64,000 nucleotides of DNA from Marisimplicoccus sp038110465. Its GTDB lineage: Bacteria > Bacteroidota > Bacteroidia > Flavobacteriales > Flavobacteriaceae. The notes under the pieces were generated by a model. The model saw only the letters and a list, made by a program, of their open reading frames with translations. It did no database searches and was not told the DNA's origin. The stretch covers positions 34,906 to 98,905 of the forward strand of contig JAYNJU010000003.1 of the NCBI GenBank assembly GCA_038110465.1. The letters are read 5' to 3'. Shown here piece by piece: positions 1-8,991 of the stretch. The position numbers and the translations under genes were made by a program. Positions within the stretch are counted from its first letter, which is position 1, and each line of letters starts with the position of its first letter.

Positions 1-1025
1 ATTTCTTCGTTTATTTTAGTTGCTCTTACATCTAATGCACCTCGAAAAATAAATGGAAATCCTAATACATTATTTACTTGATTAGGAAGATCTGATCTAC
101 CAGTTGCAAATATGATATCATCTCTAACTGAAATTGCAGTTTTATAATCTATTTCAGGATCAGGATTTGCCATGGCAAAAACTATTGGATCTTTTGACAT
201 TGATGCAAGCATTTTTTCAGTCAAAATATTTGCCATAGATAGTCCAATAAAAACATCAGAGTTTTTCATAGCTTCCTCTAAAGAATTAATTTTTCTTTTG
301 GTAGCAAATAACTTTTTTTCTTCAGATAAATTTTCTCTTGACTTATTAATTACCCCTTTACTATCAGTCATTACTATGTTTTTAATTTTAGCACCAAAAG
401 ACAAGTAAAGTTTTGTACAAGCAATTGCAGCTGCTCCTGCACCAGATACAACTATCTTAATATCTTCAATTTTTTTATTGACTAGCTCAAGAGCATTCAA
501 TAGGGCTGCTGCAGAAATAATTGCAGTTCCGTGTTGATCGTCATGCATTACAGGAATATCAAGCTGTTGAATTAGCTCTTTTTCAATATGAAAAGCTTCA
601 GGGGCTTTTATATCCTCAAGATTAATCCCCCCAAATGTTGACGAAATTGACTTTACTACATTTATAAACTTTTCAGGATCTTTTTCATTTATTTCTATAT
701 CAAAAACATCAATATCAGCAAAAATCTTAAACAGAAGCGCTTTACCCTCCATAACAGGTTTTGATGCCTCTGGCCCAATATCTCCTAGACCAAGTACAGC
801 TGTACCATTTGATATTACTGCAACTAAATTTGATTTATTTGTGTATTTATAAACATTTGATACATCTTGTTCAATTTCTTGACATGGAATAGCAACTCCA
901 GGAGAGTATGCAATAGCAAGGTCTCTTTGAGTGTTATATTTTTTAGTAGGGACAACTTCAATTTTACCTGGCCTCGGCTTAGCATGATAAACCAATGATT
1001 CCCTTCTAGCTCTACTTTTAGTCAT
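1..1025 (-). CDS. maeB: NADP-dependent malic enzyme, N-terminal part (runs off left edge)
   Basis: Oxidative decarboxylation of malate to pyruvate with reduction of NADP, a cytosolic link between the TCA cycle and pyruvate. The reverse strand reads open from an ATG at 1025 to the window edge, about 341 codons. Visible family features are LAIAYSPGVAIPC near residue 35 (the tyrosine-bearing malic N-terminal domain), GTAVLGLGDIG, the segment FGGINLEDIKAPE, then MHDDQHGTA and a Rossmann dinucleotide loop VVSGAGAAAIAC, and AMANPDPEI close to the edge. MaeB proteins usually continue into a C-terminal phosphotransacetylase-like domain; that part would lie outside the window, so its presence cannot be judged. 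A TAnnTTTG element lies 15 nt upstream of the ATG, so the gene probably has its own promoter separate from ruvB. Confidence 0.93.
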   Translation of the reverse strand, partial: MTKSRARRESLVYHAKPRPGKIEVVPTKKYNTQRDLAIAYSPGVAIPCQEIEQDVSNVYKYTNKSNLVAVISNGTAVLGLGDIGPEASKPVMEGKALLFKIFADIDVFDIEINEKDPEKFINVVKSISSTFGGINLEDIKAPEAFHIEKELIQQLDIPVMHDDQHGTAIISAAALLNALELVNKKIEDIKIVVSGAGAAAIACTKLYLSFGAKIKNIVMTDSKGVINKSRENLSEEKKLFATKRKINSLEEAMKNSDVFIGLSMANILTEKMLASMSKDPIVFAMANPDPEIDYKTAISVRDDIIFATGRSDLPNQVNNVLGFPFIFRGALDVRATKINEE

Positions 1026-1040
1026 AAATAAATATTAAAT

Positions 1041-1048
1041 CAAATATA
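1041..1048 (-). promoter_or_regulatory. -7 promoter element (TATATTTG) of maeB
   Basis: Reverse-strand match to the Bacteroidota -7 consensus TAnnTTTG, 15 nt before the maeB start codon. No convincing -33 TTG at the usual distance was found. Confidence 0.45.
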
Positions 1049-1051
1049 GAT

Positions 1052-2050
1052 TTAATTAAATAAATTATTCTGATTGTTTTTATTTCTTCCTAAATGATTA
1101 TAACCTTTTTCTGTCACCTGCCTACCTCTTGGAGTTCTAATTAAAAACCCTTGTTGAATTAAAAAAGGCTCATAAACCTCTTCAATAGTTTCTGAGTTTT
1201 CTGATAAAGAGGTTGCAAGAGTAGATATACCTACTGGACCTCCATTATAATTTTCAACAATTATTTCTAGAATTTTATTATCCATCTCATCTAAACCATT
1301 TTTATCAACATTCAAAGATTTTAATGCAAACTTTGTAATTTCTATATCTATAATTCCTTTTGTTTTTATTTGGGCAAAATCTCTAACTCTTCTAAGCAGT
1401 GAGTTGGATATCCTAGGAGTTCCTCTACTTCTTCTTGCAATTTCAAAACATGATTGATTATCAATTTTTAAATCTAGTATTTCAGAGCTTCTTTCAACAA
1501 TTTTTGTTAAAAAAGCATCATCATAGTGTTCCAATCTATTAGAAATAGCAAATCTTTCTCTCATAGGATTAGTAAGAAATCCCGAACGAGTTGTTGCTCC
1601 AACTAGAGTAAATGGATTTAGGTTTAATTGAACAGTTCTTGCATTAGGTCCAGACTCAATCATTATATCAATCTTATAATCTTCCATTGCAGAATATAGA
1701 TATTCTTCAATAACTGGACTTAATCTGTGTATCTCATCAATGAATAATATATCTCTTTCTTCTAAGTTAGTAAGAAGACCTGCAAGATCTCCTGGTTTAT
1801 CAATTACTGGGCCTGAGGTAACTTTTAAGCCAACATTTAATTCATTTGCTAAAATATGAGCAAGGGTAGTTTTACCAAGACCAGGAGGGCCATGAAATAA
1901 GGTGTGATCCAAAGCATCATTTCTTTGATTTGAAGCCTCTACAAAGATTTTAAGATTATTAATTATTGAGTCTTGTCCAATAAAATCAGAAAAACTTAAT
2001 GGTCTTAATGCTTTGTCAAATTCATTATCGTTTTCTTGACTATAGTCCAT
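1052..2050 (-). CDS. ruvB: Holliday junction branch-migration helicase RuvB
   Basis: Hexameric AAA+ motor that, with RuvA and RuvC, drives branch migration and resolution of Holliday junctions in the cytoplasm. At 332 aa it has normal family length. Walker A GPPGLGKT is at residues 54-61, Walker B ILFIDEIHR at about 101-109, the sensor segment VGATTRSG near 150, and the winged-helix DNA-binding C-terminus with GGPVGISTLA and RTPRGRQVTEKG. The DALDHTLFHGPPG context is diagnostic of RuvB rather than other AAA+ clamp loaders. It lies just downstream of ctaD on the same strand with a 49-nt space containing a -7 element, so it is likely transcribed at least partly on its own. ruvA and ruvC are not in the window. 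Confidence 0.97.
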   Translation of the reverse strand: MDYSQENDNEFDKALRPLSFSDFIGQDSIINNLKIFVEASNQRNDALDHTLFHGPPGLGKTTLAHILANELNVGLKVTSGPVIDKPGDLAGLLTNLEERDILFIDEIHRLSPVIEEYLYSAMEDYKIDIMIESGPNARTVQLNLNPFTLVGATTRSGFLTNPMRERFAISNRLEHYDDAFLTKIVERSSEILDLKIDNQSCFEIARRSRGTPRISNSLLRRVRDFAQIKTKGIIDIEITKFALKSLNVDKNGLDEMDNKILEIIVENYNGGPVGISTLATSLSENSETIEEVYEPFLIQQGFLIRTPRGRQVTEKGYNHLGRNKNNQNNLFN

Positions 2051-2055
2051 TATTC

Positions 2056-2063
2056 CAAATATA
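2056..2063 (-). promoter_or_regulatory. -7 promoter element (TATATTTG) of ruvB
   Basis: Exact TAnnTTTG on the reverse strand, ending only 5 nt before the ruvB ATG. If functional, the message would be leaderless or nearly so. Confidence 0.35.
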
Positions 2064-2099
2064 CACTAATTTGAAATTTGAAGTTAAATTATAACAACT

Positions 2100-3962
2100 C
2101 TAGTGTTGAAGTTCTTTCTCTCCTTTTTTTAAAGGCACATTTTGAGGAATAAAGTCATCTTTAGAACCAGGCTTGGAATAATCATAAGCCCATCTAAAAA
2201 CATGAGGGATTTTACCTGGCCAGTTACCATGCATATGCTTCAAAGGAGCAGTCCACTCGAGAGTATTAGACTTCCAAGGATTCATTTCTGCTTTTTTTCC
2301 ATAATACATACTACTAATAAAGTTGTATAGAAAAACAATCTGAGCTGCACCTGCTAAAAGAGCAAATAATGTAATAATAACGTTTATATTGGCTACATCA
2401 TCAAAATATGGGAAATTAGTATTTGTATAATATCTCCTTGGAAGACCTGCCATTCCAATAAAATGCATAGGGAAGAAAACTCCATATGCACTTATAGCAG
2501 TGATCCAGAAGTGAACATAACCTAATGTCTTATTCATCATTCTCCCAAACATTCTTGGATACCAATGATAGACACCAGCAAATAAACCATATAGAGCTGA
2601 AATTCCCATGACTAAATGAAAATGTGCAACTACAAAGTAAGTATCATGTAAATTAATATCTAAAGCACTATCTCCTAATATTATACCAGTTAATCCTCCT
2701 GTGATAAATGTAGAAACGAGACCAATCGCAAAAAGCATTGCAGGGTTAAACTGTATGTTTCCTTTCCATAGGGTAGTAATATAATTAAATGCTTTCACAG
2801 CAGATGGTATAGCAATAAGTAAAGTTGTAAAAGTAAATACTGAACCTAAAAATGGATTCATTCCTGTAACAAACATATGATGACCCCAAACAATTGTAGA
2901 GAGAAATGCTATTGCAAGAATTGAACCAACCATTGCTCTGTATCCAAATATAGGCTTACGTGCATTAGTAGCTATTACTTCTGATGCTATTCCTAATGCA
3001 GGTAATAATACAATATATACTTCAGGATGTCCCAAAAACCAAAACAAATGTTCAAATAAAACTGGAGAACCACCCTGATAATGAAGAACTTCTCCTTGAA
3101 TAAATATATCTGATAAGAAGAAAGAAGTACCAAAGCTTCTATCCATTATTAGTAATAAAGCAGCAGATAAAAGAACAGGAAACGAAACTACACCAATTAT
3201 AGCTGTGACTAAGAATGCCCAAACTGTCAATGGGAGTCTTGTCATTGTCATTCCTTTTGTCCTAAGGTTTAATACGGTCACAATGTAGTTTAATGCAGCA
3301 AGTAAAGAAGAAGCAATAAAAAATGCCATTGAAACTAACCAAAGTGTCATACCAGCACCTGATCCAGGCTGAGCTTGAGGTAAAGCACTTAAAGGAGGAT
3401 ATATTGTCCATCCAGCAGCAGCAGGACCAGCTTCAACAAATAAAGAAGCAACCATAAGAGCAGAGGAGATAAAAAATAACCAATAAGAGATCATATTTAA
3501 AAATCCTGAAGCCATATCTCTTGCACCAATTTGAAGAGGTATTAAAAGATTACTAAATGTTCCACTTAAACCTGCAGTTAGTACAAAAAATACCATAATA
3601 GTTCCATGAATAGTTACTAGTGCTAAATACACATTTGGATCCATAACCCCATCAGTAGCCCACTTTCCTAATAATGCATCAAAAATACCAAATGACTCTT
3701 CAGGCCATGCAAGTTGTAATCTAAAAAGTAATGACATTGCAATCCCTACAATACCCATAATTAATCCTGTAATTAGATATTGTTTTGAGATCATTTTATG
3801 ATCAATACTAAAGATGTATTTTGTTATAAATGTCTCTTTATGATGATGATCATGCTCATGATCTTCTTCATGAGATTCTACAGCAATACTTTTTTCTTCA
3901 TTTACATCAATTTCTATATCAGTACCAACAATTTTTGCTCTTCTATTATTTTTACTTGCCAT
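2100..3962 (-). CDS. ctaD: Cytochrome c oxidase subunit I (haem-copper oxidase, A1 type)
   Basis: Catalytic subunit of the aa3-type terminal oxidase: reduces oxygen to water and pumps protons across the inner membrane. 620 aa with about 12 hydrophobic segments. Seen: H119 in VTIHGTIM (low-spin haem a ligand), GHPEVY at 311-316 (CuB histidine H312 and cross-linked Y316; the GHPEVY form marks the A1 subfamily), WGHH at 359-362 (CuB ligands) and VVAHFHLVMG (haem a3 and haem a ligands). The cytosolic N-terminus carries a His/acidic cluster at residues 31-42. It is the last gene of the act-cta operon, 18 nt after ctaC. Subunits III and IV are not adjacent, as is common in flavobacteria where they lie elsewhere. 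Confidence 0.97.
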   Translation of the reverse strand: MASKNNRRAKIVGTDIEIDVNEEKSIAVESHEEDHEHDHHHKETFITKYIFSIDHKMISKQYLITGLIMGIVGIAMSLLFRLQLAWPEESFGIFDALLGKWATDGVMDPNVYLALVTIHGTIMVFFVLTAGLSGTFSNLLIPLQIGARDMASGFLNMISYWLFFISSALMVASLFVEAGPAAAGWTIYPPLSALPQAQPGSGAGMTLWLVSMAFFIASSLLAALNYIVTVLNLRTKGMTMTRLPLTVWAFLVTAIIGVVSFPVLLSAALLLIMDRSFGTSFFLSDIFIQGEVLHYQGGSPVLFEHLFWFLGHPEVYIVLLPALGIASEVIATNARKPIFGYRAMVGSILAIAFLSTIVWGHHMFVTGMNPFLGSVFTFTTLLIAIPSAVKAFNYITTLWKGNIQFNPAMLFAIGLVSTFITGGLTGIILGDSALDINLHDTYFVVAHFHLVMGISALYGLFAGVYHWYPRMFGRMMNKTLGYVHFWITAISAYGVFFPMHFIGMAGLPRRYYTNTNFPYFDDVANINVIITLFALLAGAAQIVFLYNFISSMYYGKKAEMNPWKSNTLEWTAPLKHMHGNWPGKIPHVFRWAYDYSKPGSKDDFIPQNVPLKKGEKELQH

Positions 3963-3980
3963 TTAGCTTAACTATTTATT

Positions 3981-5048
3981 TTATTGAACAAATTCTTTAA
4001 AGGTTAATTGGTTATCAAGCCATTTATTAAATTCTTCTTCAGTCTCTACAATAATTTTCATCTGCATATTATAATGAGAAGCTCCACATATTTTATTACA
4101 TAAAAGTAAAAAATCAAATTCATATGGATCTAAAGGAAATTCTCCATTTGCAGTAAGTTCTTCACTTTTATCAAATCTTATTTTATTTATTTTTTTTACT
4201 TTTTCAACAATTTCAGGTCTCAATCTCATTTCTTCTGTTGTTACATTTGGTATAAATGCAAACTGATTAATCATCCCAGGAACTGCGTTCATTTGAGCTC
4301 TAAAGTGAGGCATATAAGCAGAGTGAAGAACATCTTGAGACCTTATTCTAAAAACAACTTCTCTATTAACTGGTAGATGAAGTTCTTGAACTACTATATC
4401 ATCTTCTCCGTTAATATCGGTTGGATCAATTCCAACTAAGTTTTTTCCATCAAAATCTTGAAGGAATCTAACATTTGCATCTCCAAGTACACCATCATCT
4501 CCTGCATATCTTGCTTTCCAATTAAATTGTTGAGCGTATAATTCAACTACTAATGCATCATCATTTTCTTCAACAGTCATAATATCAACCCAAGTGAACA
4601 ATCCGTATAGTATCAAACCAGCTAAAGCAATTGTTGGTATAATTGTCCATATCCCTTCAAGAAAGTTGCTGTCTGAGAAGAATAAAGCCTTCCTATCTTT
4701 ATTTCCTCTATACTTAAAGGCAAAATAGTGAAGTAAAGCTTGAGTAATTGTCTGAACAAAAAATATAACAGCAAAAGAGAACCACAACAAACTGTCATAA
4801 TTTTCTCCATGAACTGAAGCAGATTCAGGTAGAATTACATCACCCCACTTGAAAAAAGAAAAAATTGTAAGAGCATAGATAAATATTAAAAATAAAAACA
4901 TTAGCTTACCCTGAATATCATTATCCTTATCTGATGCAACCTCACTATCATTAGAATCTAATGGCTTTGATAATTCTAGAATTTTTGTCAATTGCCAGAC
5001 AGCTATAGAAATTAATATTAGTGATGTTAAAACTAGAAGTATTGTCAT
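3981..5048 (-). CDS. ctaC: Cytochrome c oxidase subunit II (CuA subunit)
   Basis: Accepts electrons from a cytochrome donor through the binuclear CuA centre and passes them to subunit I. 355 aa: an extra N-terminal membrane segment (about residues 1-20), two further membrane helices (about 50-70 and 90-115, then 135-155), then the periplasmic cupredoxin domain. The CuA ligand motif is C317-x3-C321-x3-H325-x2-M328 (CNKICGASHYNM), with the upstream LHSAYMPHF supplying the other histidine. No CXXCH is present, so this is not a caa3-type subunit with fused cytochrome c; electrons presumably come from the haems of ActA/ActE. It starts one base before actF ends, inside the operon. Confidence 0.96.
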   Translation of the reverse strand: MTILLVLTSLILISIAVWQLTKILELSKPLDSNDSEVASDKDNDIQGKLMFLFLIFIYALTIFSFFKWGDVILPESASVHGENYDSLLWFSFAVIFFVQTITQALLHYFAFKYRGNKDRKALFFSDSNFLEGIWTIIPTIALAGLILYGLFTWVDIMTVEENDDALVVELYAQQFNWKARYAGDDGVLGDANVRFLQDFDGKNLVGIDPTDINGEDDIVVQELHLPVNREVVFRIRSQDVLHSAYMPHFRAQMNAVPGMINQFAFIPNVTTEEMRLRPEIVEKVKKINKIRFDKSEELTANGEFPLDPYEFDFLLLCNKICGASHYNMQMKIIVETEEEFNKWLDNQLTFKEFVQ

Positions 5049-5049
5049 T

Positions 5050-6534
5050 TTAATCTAAATTATAATATTGGAATGTTTTACTCTCTTCTATAAAAGGATC
5101 ACCTTTTGCTAATATTGGAGCTCTTGATATTTCTTTAAATACAATTAGTAAGAATATCCCAAGGAAAAATAGAAATCCACCTATCTCAGCAGGTCCAAAA
5201 GACCACATATCACCAACAGCAGAAGGCATTATCATATTATAAACATCAATATAATGTCCAATTATTATTACAATTCCCGTTAAAATTACTATAAAGTTTG
5301 TCTTTTTAAAGTCACTGTTCATAAGAACAATTAATGGGAATATAAGATTTAGTACTACCATCCCAAAGAATAATAAATTATAATCTTCAATTCTTGTAAT
5401 AAAATATGTTACCTCTTCTGGAATATTTGAATACCATATTAACATAAACTGTGAAAACCAAAGATAAGCCCAGAAAATACTCACACCGAACATGAACTTA
5501 GCCAAATCATGAATATGGCTATTATTTACAAAACTTAAGTAGTTTTTTGATTTTAGATATATGGTAATTAATGCAATAGTAGTAATACCGGAGACAAACA
5601 TTCCTGCAAATACATACCATCCAAATAAAGTACTAAACCAATGTGGATCAATTGACATAATCCAGTCCCAGGACATCATAGATTCTGATATAAGAAAAAA
5701 GACTAAAAATCCTGCTGAAAACTTAAACAACTTTTTATGGGTACTTATGTTATTATCTTCATCTTGTTTTAATGAGAGCTTTCTTGTTATTTCCCTGTAA
5801 ATAACCCAACCTGTTATATAAACTATTGCTCTAATAAAAAAGAACGGTATATTGAGATACCCCGTTTTATTTCTTATAATCTCATCATGAGCAACTACCT
5901 CAGGATCCATCCAAATAAAAAGATGATTAAATTTTAATGCCGAAAATCCTAAAATAATTAGAACAAATAAACATCCAGGCAAAAGATACCCTGTAATTCC
6001 TTCCATAATTCTATATAAGACTATAGACCAACCAGCCTGAGATGCTCTTTGAATAGCATAGAAAGCAAGTACACCTAACGAAATCATCATAAAAAATAAG
6101 GCAGGGACATAAATAGCAGCCCAAGGTTTATTATGAAGTTGATTAAATACATGTTTATCGTGATCATACTCATGACTATTATATGATTCTCCAAGATCAG
6201 AANNNNNNNNNNNNNNNNNNNNNNNNNNNNNNNNNNNNNNNNNNNNNNNNNNNNNNNNNNNNNNNNNNNNNNNNNNNNNNNNNNNNNNNNNNNNNNNNNN
6301 NNCATGATCAGAAACACCTCCGTGATCAGATTCTCCTCCGTGATCAGATTCTCCTCCATGATCAGAACCACCTCCGTGATCAGAACCATGACTCATACTT
6401 GCAACAATTTGTTTTGCTTCTTCAACATTTGATGGAGCAGCGTAGAAACCATATACTATACCAAGAATACCAACTATAATTAAACTAATTGATAATATTT
6501 TTATTTGTTTAGAAAGAGTATAGTCTTTGATCAT
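5050..6534 (-). CDS. actF: Alternative complex III subunit ActF (membrane, quinol-site-like), with assembly gap
   Basis: Integral membrane subunit of alternative complex III (quinol:cytochrome c/oxidase oxidoreductase), related to ActC. An N-terminal membrane helix (about residues 10-30) leads into a loop made of SDHGG repeats; after the gap about nine further hydrophobic segments follow, including WDWIMSIDPHWFSTLFGWY, typical of ActF. The 100-N gap at 6203-6302 splits the His-rich loop, so true protein length is unknown. The frame happens to be the same on both sides with 100 N counted, but gap length is arbitrary. It follows actE by 2 nt and precedes ctaC by 1 nt, so it is part of one transcription unit. 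Identity rests on gene order plus the membrane pattern. Confidence 0.9.
   Translation of the reverse strand: MIKDYTLSKQIKILSISLIIVGILGIVYGFYAAPSNVEEAKQIVASMSHGSDHGGGSDHGGESDHGGESDHGGVSDHXXXXXXXXXXXXXXXXXXXXXXXXXXXXXXXXXXSDLGESYNSHEYDHDKHVFNQLHNKPWAAIYVPALFFMMISLGVLAFYAIQRASQAGWSIVLYRIMEGITGYLLPGCLFVLIILGFSALKFNHLFIWMDPEVVAHDEIIRNKTGYLNIPFFFIRAIVYITGWVIYREITRKLSLKQDEDNNISTHKKLFKFSAGFLVFFLISESMMSWDWIMSIDPHWFSTLFGWYVFAGMFVSGITTIALITIYLKSKNYLSFVNNSHIHDLAKFMFGVSIFWAYLWFSQFMLIWYSNIPEEVTYFITRIEDYNLLFFGMVVLNLIFPLIVLMNSDFKKTNFIVILTGIVIIIGHYIDVYNMIMPSAVGDMWSFGPAEIGGFLFFLGIFLLIVFKEISRAPILAKGDPFIEESKTFQYYNLD
6203..6302. other. Scaffold gap (100 N) inside actF
   Basis: Exactly 100 undetermined bases, the usual placeholder for unknown gap length. 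Its right flank is an 18-bp tandem repeat, which probably broke the assembly. Confidence 0.98.
6303..6392 (-). repeat. 18-bp tandem repeat encoding SDHGGx in actF
   Basis: Five consecutive 18-bp units (for example cgtgatcagattctcctc) encode Ser-Asp-His-Gly-Gly-Glu/Gly/Val. The array continues into the adjacent gap, so the copy number is a minimum. The encoded loop lies after the first membrane helix. Confidence 0.9.
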
Positions 6535-6536
6535 TA

Positions 6537-7088
6537 TTATTTATTTGATTCTTCTCTTAGTTTCATTACGTATTGAGTAATTTGCCATCTTTCCTCTTCA
6601 TTTACTTGACCAGCATGAGATCCCATCGCATTTATTCCATACATTAAAACATGGTAAATACTACCTGGTGTAATATCTCTATCAATATAGGCTGGTATTC
6701 CTAGAAATTTTTCTCTTTGTGCTAATATTCCCATACCATCACCTTTATCACCATGACAAATAGAACAATAAATTTCATATAGTTCTTTACCCTTACTTGT
6801 ATTAAATTCATTAACCTCTATAGGGGATAAAAGTTGATTTTTTGCCTGCTCATAACCTTCATTAGAATCTTCAAAATCATAAGGATCCCAACCTCTAGCT
6901 ATTGATCCATCTGGTGGAATTTGAGCTTCGATTCCATTAGAAAAGGCATCTGACTCAGCATATGTTTCATATGCTAATGATTGATACATATCAGGAAAAT
7001 ATTGAAAATTAGGTTTTGAAGGATCAAAACATGAAACTAGTAAAAAACTGAAAATTAAAAGTAGGCTTATACTATTCTTCATCATCAT
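6537..7088 (-). CDS. actE: Alternative complex III subunit ActE (monohaem cytochrome c lipoprotein)
   Basis: Membrane-anchored c-type cytochrome of alternative complex III that relays electrons towards the oxidase. 183 aa. The N-terminal signal ends in a lipobox (FLLVSC, cysteine near residue 20), so the mature protein is probably lipid-anchored. A single haem c motif CSICH lies near residues 112-116, followed by GDKGDGMG; a distal methionine is likely in the MYGINAMGSH region. The start could be any of three consecutive ATG codons (7088, 7085, 7082). The first overlaps the end of actD by 17 nt. The overlap and the 2-nt space to actF indicate translational coupling in the operon. Confidence 0.94.
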   Translation of the reverse strand: MMMKNSISLLLIFSFLLVSCFDPSKPNFQYFPDMYQSLAYETYAESDAFSNGIEAQIPPDGSIARGWDPYDFEDSNEGYEQAKNQLLSPIEVNEFNTSKGKELYEIYCSICHGDKGDGMGILAQREKFLGIPAYIDRDITPGSIYHVLMYGINAMGSHAGQVNEEERWQITQYVMKLREESNK

Positions 7089-7608
7089 TATTTTTTATTA
7101 CTTCTATAGAAATTGCGCCTAATTTTTTTAACATTGATTTGGTCTTTGTAATATTTGTACCTACTTCCATATCAATCAAAAATTTATCATCAGTAGTAGA
7201 TGGATTTGGATTCTCTGCTTTTTTAAAAGGCCATAATTTACTTTTTAAATAAAAAGTTATAACCATTAAATGAGCTGCAAAGAAAACTGTCATCTCAAAC
7301 ATTATAGGAACAAAAGCAGGCATATTTTCAATATATGAGAAACTCGGCTTTCCACCTATATTTTGAGGCCAATCTACAATCATAATATAATTCATCATTA
7401 ATACAGCAACAGTAAAACCAATACAACCATACAAGAAAGTTGCAATAGAGATATTTGTTGGCTTTAGTTTCATAGCCTTATCTAATCCATGGACTGGAAA
7501 AGGAGTATAAATCTCGTTAATATGAATCTTTTCTTTAACTATTTGCTTTACTGCATCTAGTAAAATATCATCATCATCAAACAAAACATGTAAGCTTTTT
7601 GAACTCAT
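7072..7608 (-). CDS. actD: Alternative complex III subunit ActD (DUF3341)
   Basis: Small membrane subunit of alternative complex III. 178 aa with a cytosolic N-terminal domain (VLFDDDDILLDAVKQI, then YTPFPVHGLDKAM near residue 37-49, a typical ActD signature) and two membrane helices at about 55-78 and 100-122. Its role is structural: it packs against ActC and ActB in known structures of the complex. The start overlaps the actC stop by 4 nt (ATGA type), consistent with coupled translation. No cofactor ligands are visible, in line with the family. Confidence 0.94.
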   Translation of the reverse strand: MSSKSLHVLFDDDDILLDAVKQIVKEKIHINEIYTPFPVHGLDKAMKLKPTNISIATFLYGCIGFTVAVLMMNYIMIVDWPQNIGGKPSFSYIENMPAFVPIMFEMTVFFAAHLMVITFYLKSKLWPFKKAENPNPSTTDDKFLIDMEVGTNITKTKSMLKKLGAISIEVIKNNDDEE

Positions 7609-8990
7609 TTTTTATCTCTAATTTTTTTAAAATTTTCTCCAGATGACTTTAATATGGTTTTTACCTCAGCTTGAGCTACAACAGGAAAACTTCTTGCATA
7701 CAATAAGAATAAAACAAAGAAAAACCCTATAGTGCCAATAAATATTCCTATATCAATAAAGGTTGGAGAAAACATTGTCCAAGATGAAGGTAGATAGTCT
7801 CTATGAAGAGATGTTACTATAATTACAAATCTTTCAAACCACATTCCAACATTAACAACTATTGATATTATGAAAGACCAAATAATACTTGTTCTAATTT
7901 TTTTAAACCACATAACTTGTGGGGACACTACATTACATGTCATCATTAAAAAATATGCCCACCAGTAAGGTCCTGTTGCTCTATTTAAAAAAGCATATTG
8001 TTCATATTCGACTCCAGAGTACCATGCTATAAATAACTCAGTAATATAGGCACAACCAACTATTGATCCTGTTATCATTATTACAATATTCATCATTTCT
8101 ATATGCTGAAGTGTAATATAACTCTCCAGTCTAGAAACTTTTCTCATTATAATTAATAATGTCTGTACCATGGCAAAGCCAGAAAAAATAGCACCAGCAA
8201 CAAAATAAGGAGGAAAAATTGTAGTATGCCAACCTGGAATCACAGATGTCGCAAAGTCAAAAGAAACAATTGTATGAACTGAAAGTACAAGTGGAGTTGC
8301 AAGTCCAGCTAAAACTAAAGAAACCTCTTCAAATCTTTGCCAATCCTTTGCTCTTCCAGACCAACCAAAACTAATTAAACTATAAATCTTTTTTTGAAAA
8401 GGCTTTACAGCTCTATCTCTAATCATTGCAAAATCAGGAAGCAAACCAGTCCACCAAAAAACTAATGATACAGTTAAGTATGTTGAAATTGCGAACACAT
8501 CCCAAAGAAGAGGTGAATTAAAGTTTACCCATAATGAACCAAACTGGTTTGGAATAGGAAACATCCAATATATAAGCCATGGTCTACCCATATGAATTAC
8601 TGGGAAAAGTCCAGCTTGAATTACAGAGAAAATTGTCATTGCCTCAGCTGACCTATTAATTCCCATTCTCCATTTTTGTCTAAATAAAAGTAAAACAGCA
8701 GAAATTAGAGTACCCGCATGGCCAATACCAACCCACCATACAAAGTTAGTTATATCCCATGCCCATCCAACAGTTTTGTTAAGACCCCAAGTACCAATTC
8801 CAGTACCAATAGTATAAATTATACATCCCAGTCCCCACATAAAGGCAGCCATAGATATTGCAAAAGCAATCCACCAATCTTTATTTGGAGGAGTCTCAAT
8901 TGGCCTAGCAACATCCTCAGAAATATCATGATAGCTCTTGTTTCCAAGCACCAAAGGTTTTCTTATGGGAGCTTCATAATGTGATGACAT
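7605..8990 (-). CDS. actC: Alternative complex III subunit ActC (NrfD/PsrC-like membrane anchor)
   Basis: Ten-helix membrane protein of the NrfD/PsrC family that carries the quinol oxidation site of alternative complex III and hands electrons to the Fe-S clusters of ActB. 461 aa. Features seen: FVWWVGIGHAGTLISAVLLL near residue 84 (conserved helix with the quinol-site histidine), FPVIHMGRPW near 128, VLSVHTIVSFDFA near 234, and WYSGVEYEQYAF near 324, all typical of ActC. It begins 1 nt after actB ends. The N-terminus is long and cytosolic before the first helix. Confidence 0.96.
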   Translation of the reverse strand: MSSHYEAPIRKPLVLGNKSYHDISEDVARPIETPPNKDWWIAFAISMAAFMWGLGCIIYTIGTGIGTWGLNKTVGWAWDITNFVWWVGIGHAGTLISAVLLLFRQKWRMGINRSAEAMTIFSVIQAGLFPVIHMGRPWLIYWMFPIPNQFGSLWVNFNSPLLWDVFAISTYLTVSLVFWWTGLLPDFAMIRDRAVKPFQKKIYSLISFGWSGRAKDWQRFEEVSLVLAGLATPLVLSVHTIVSFDFATSVIPGWHTTIFPPYFVAGAIFSGFAMVQTLLIIMRKVSRLESYITLQHIEMMNIVIMITGSIVGCAYITELFIAWYSGVEYEQYAFLNRATGPYWWAYFLMMTCNVVSPQVMWFKKIRTSIIWSFIISIVVNVGMWFERFVIIVTSLHRDYLPSSWTMFSPTFIDIGIFIGTIGFFFVLFLLYARSFPVVAQAEVKTILKSSGENFKKIRDKK

Positions 8991-8991
8991 A

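Noticed and set aside
172..408. 78-codon forward ORF near the left edge
   Set aside because: It lies antisense to the NAD(P)-binding domain of malic enzyme.
6303..6392. Short regularly spaced repeat as a CRISPR array
   Set aside because: Contiguous 18-bp units without spacers, in frame with actF and coding for SDHGGx.
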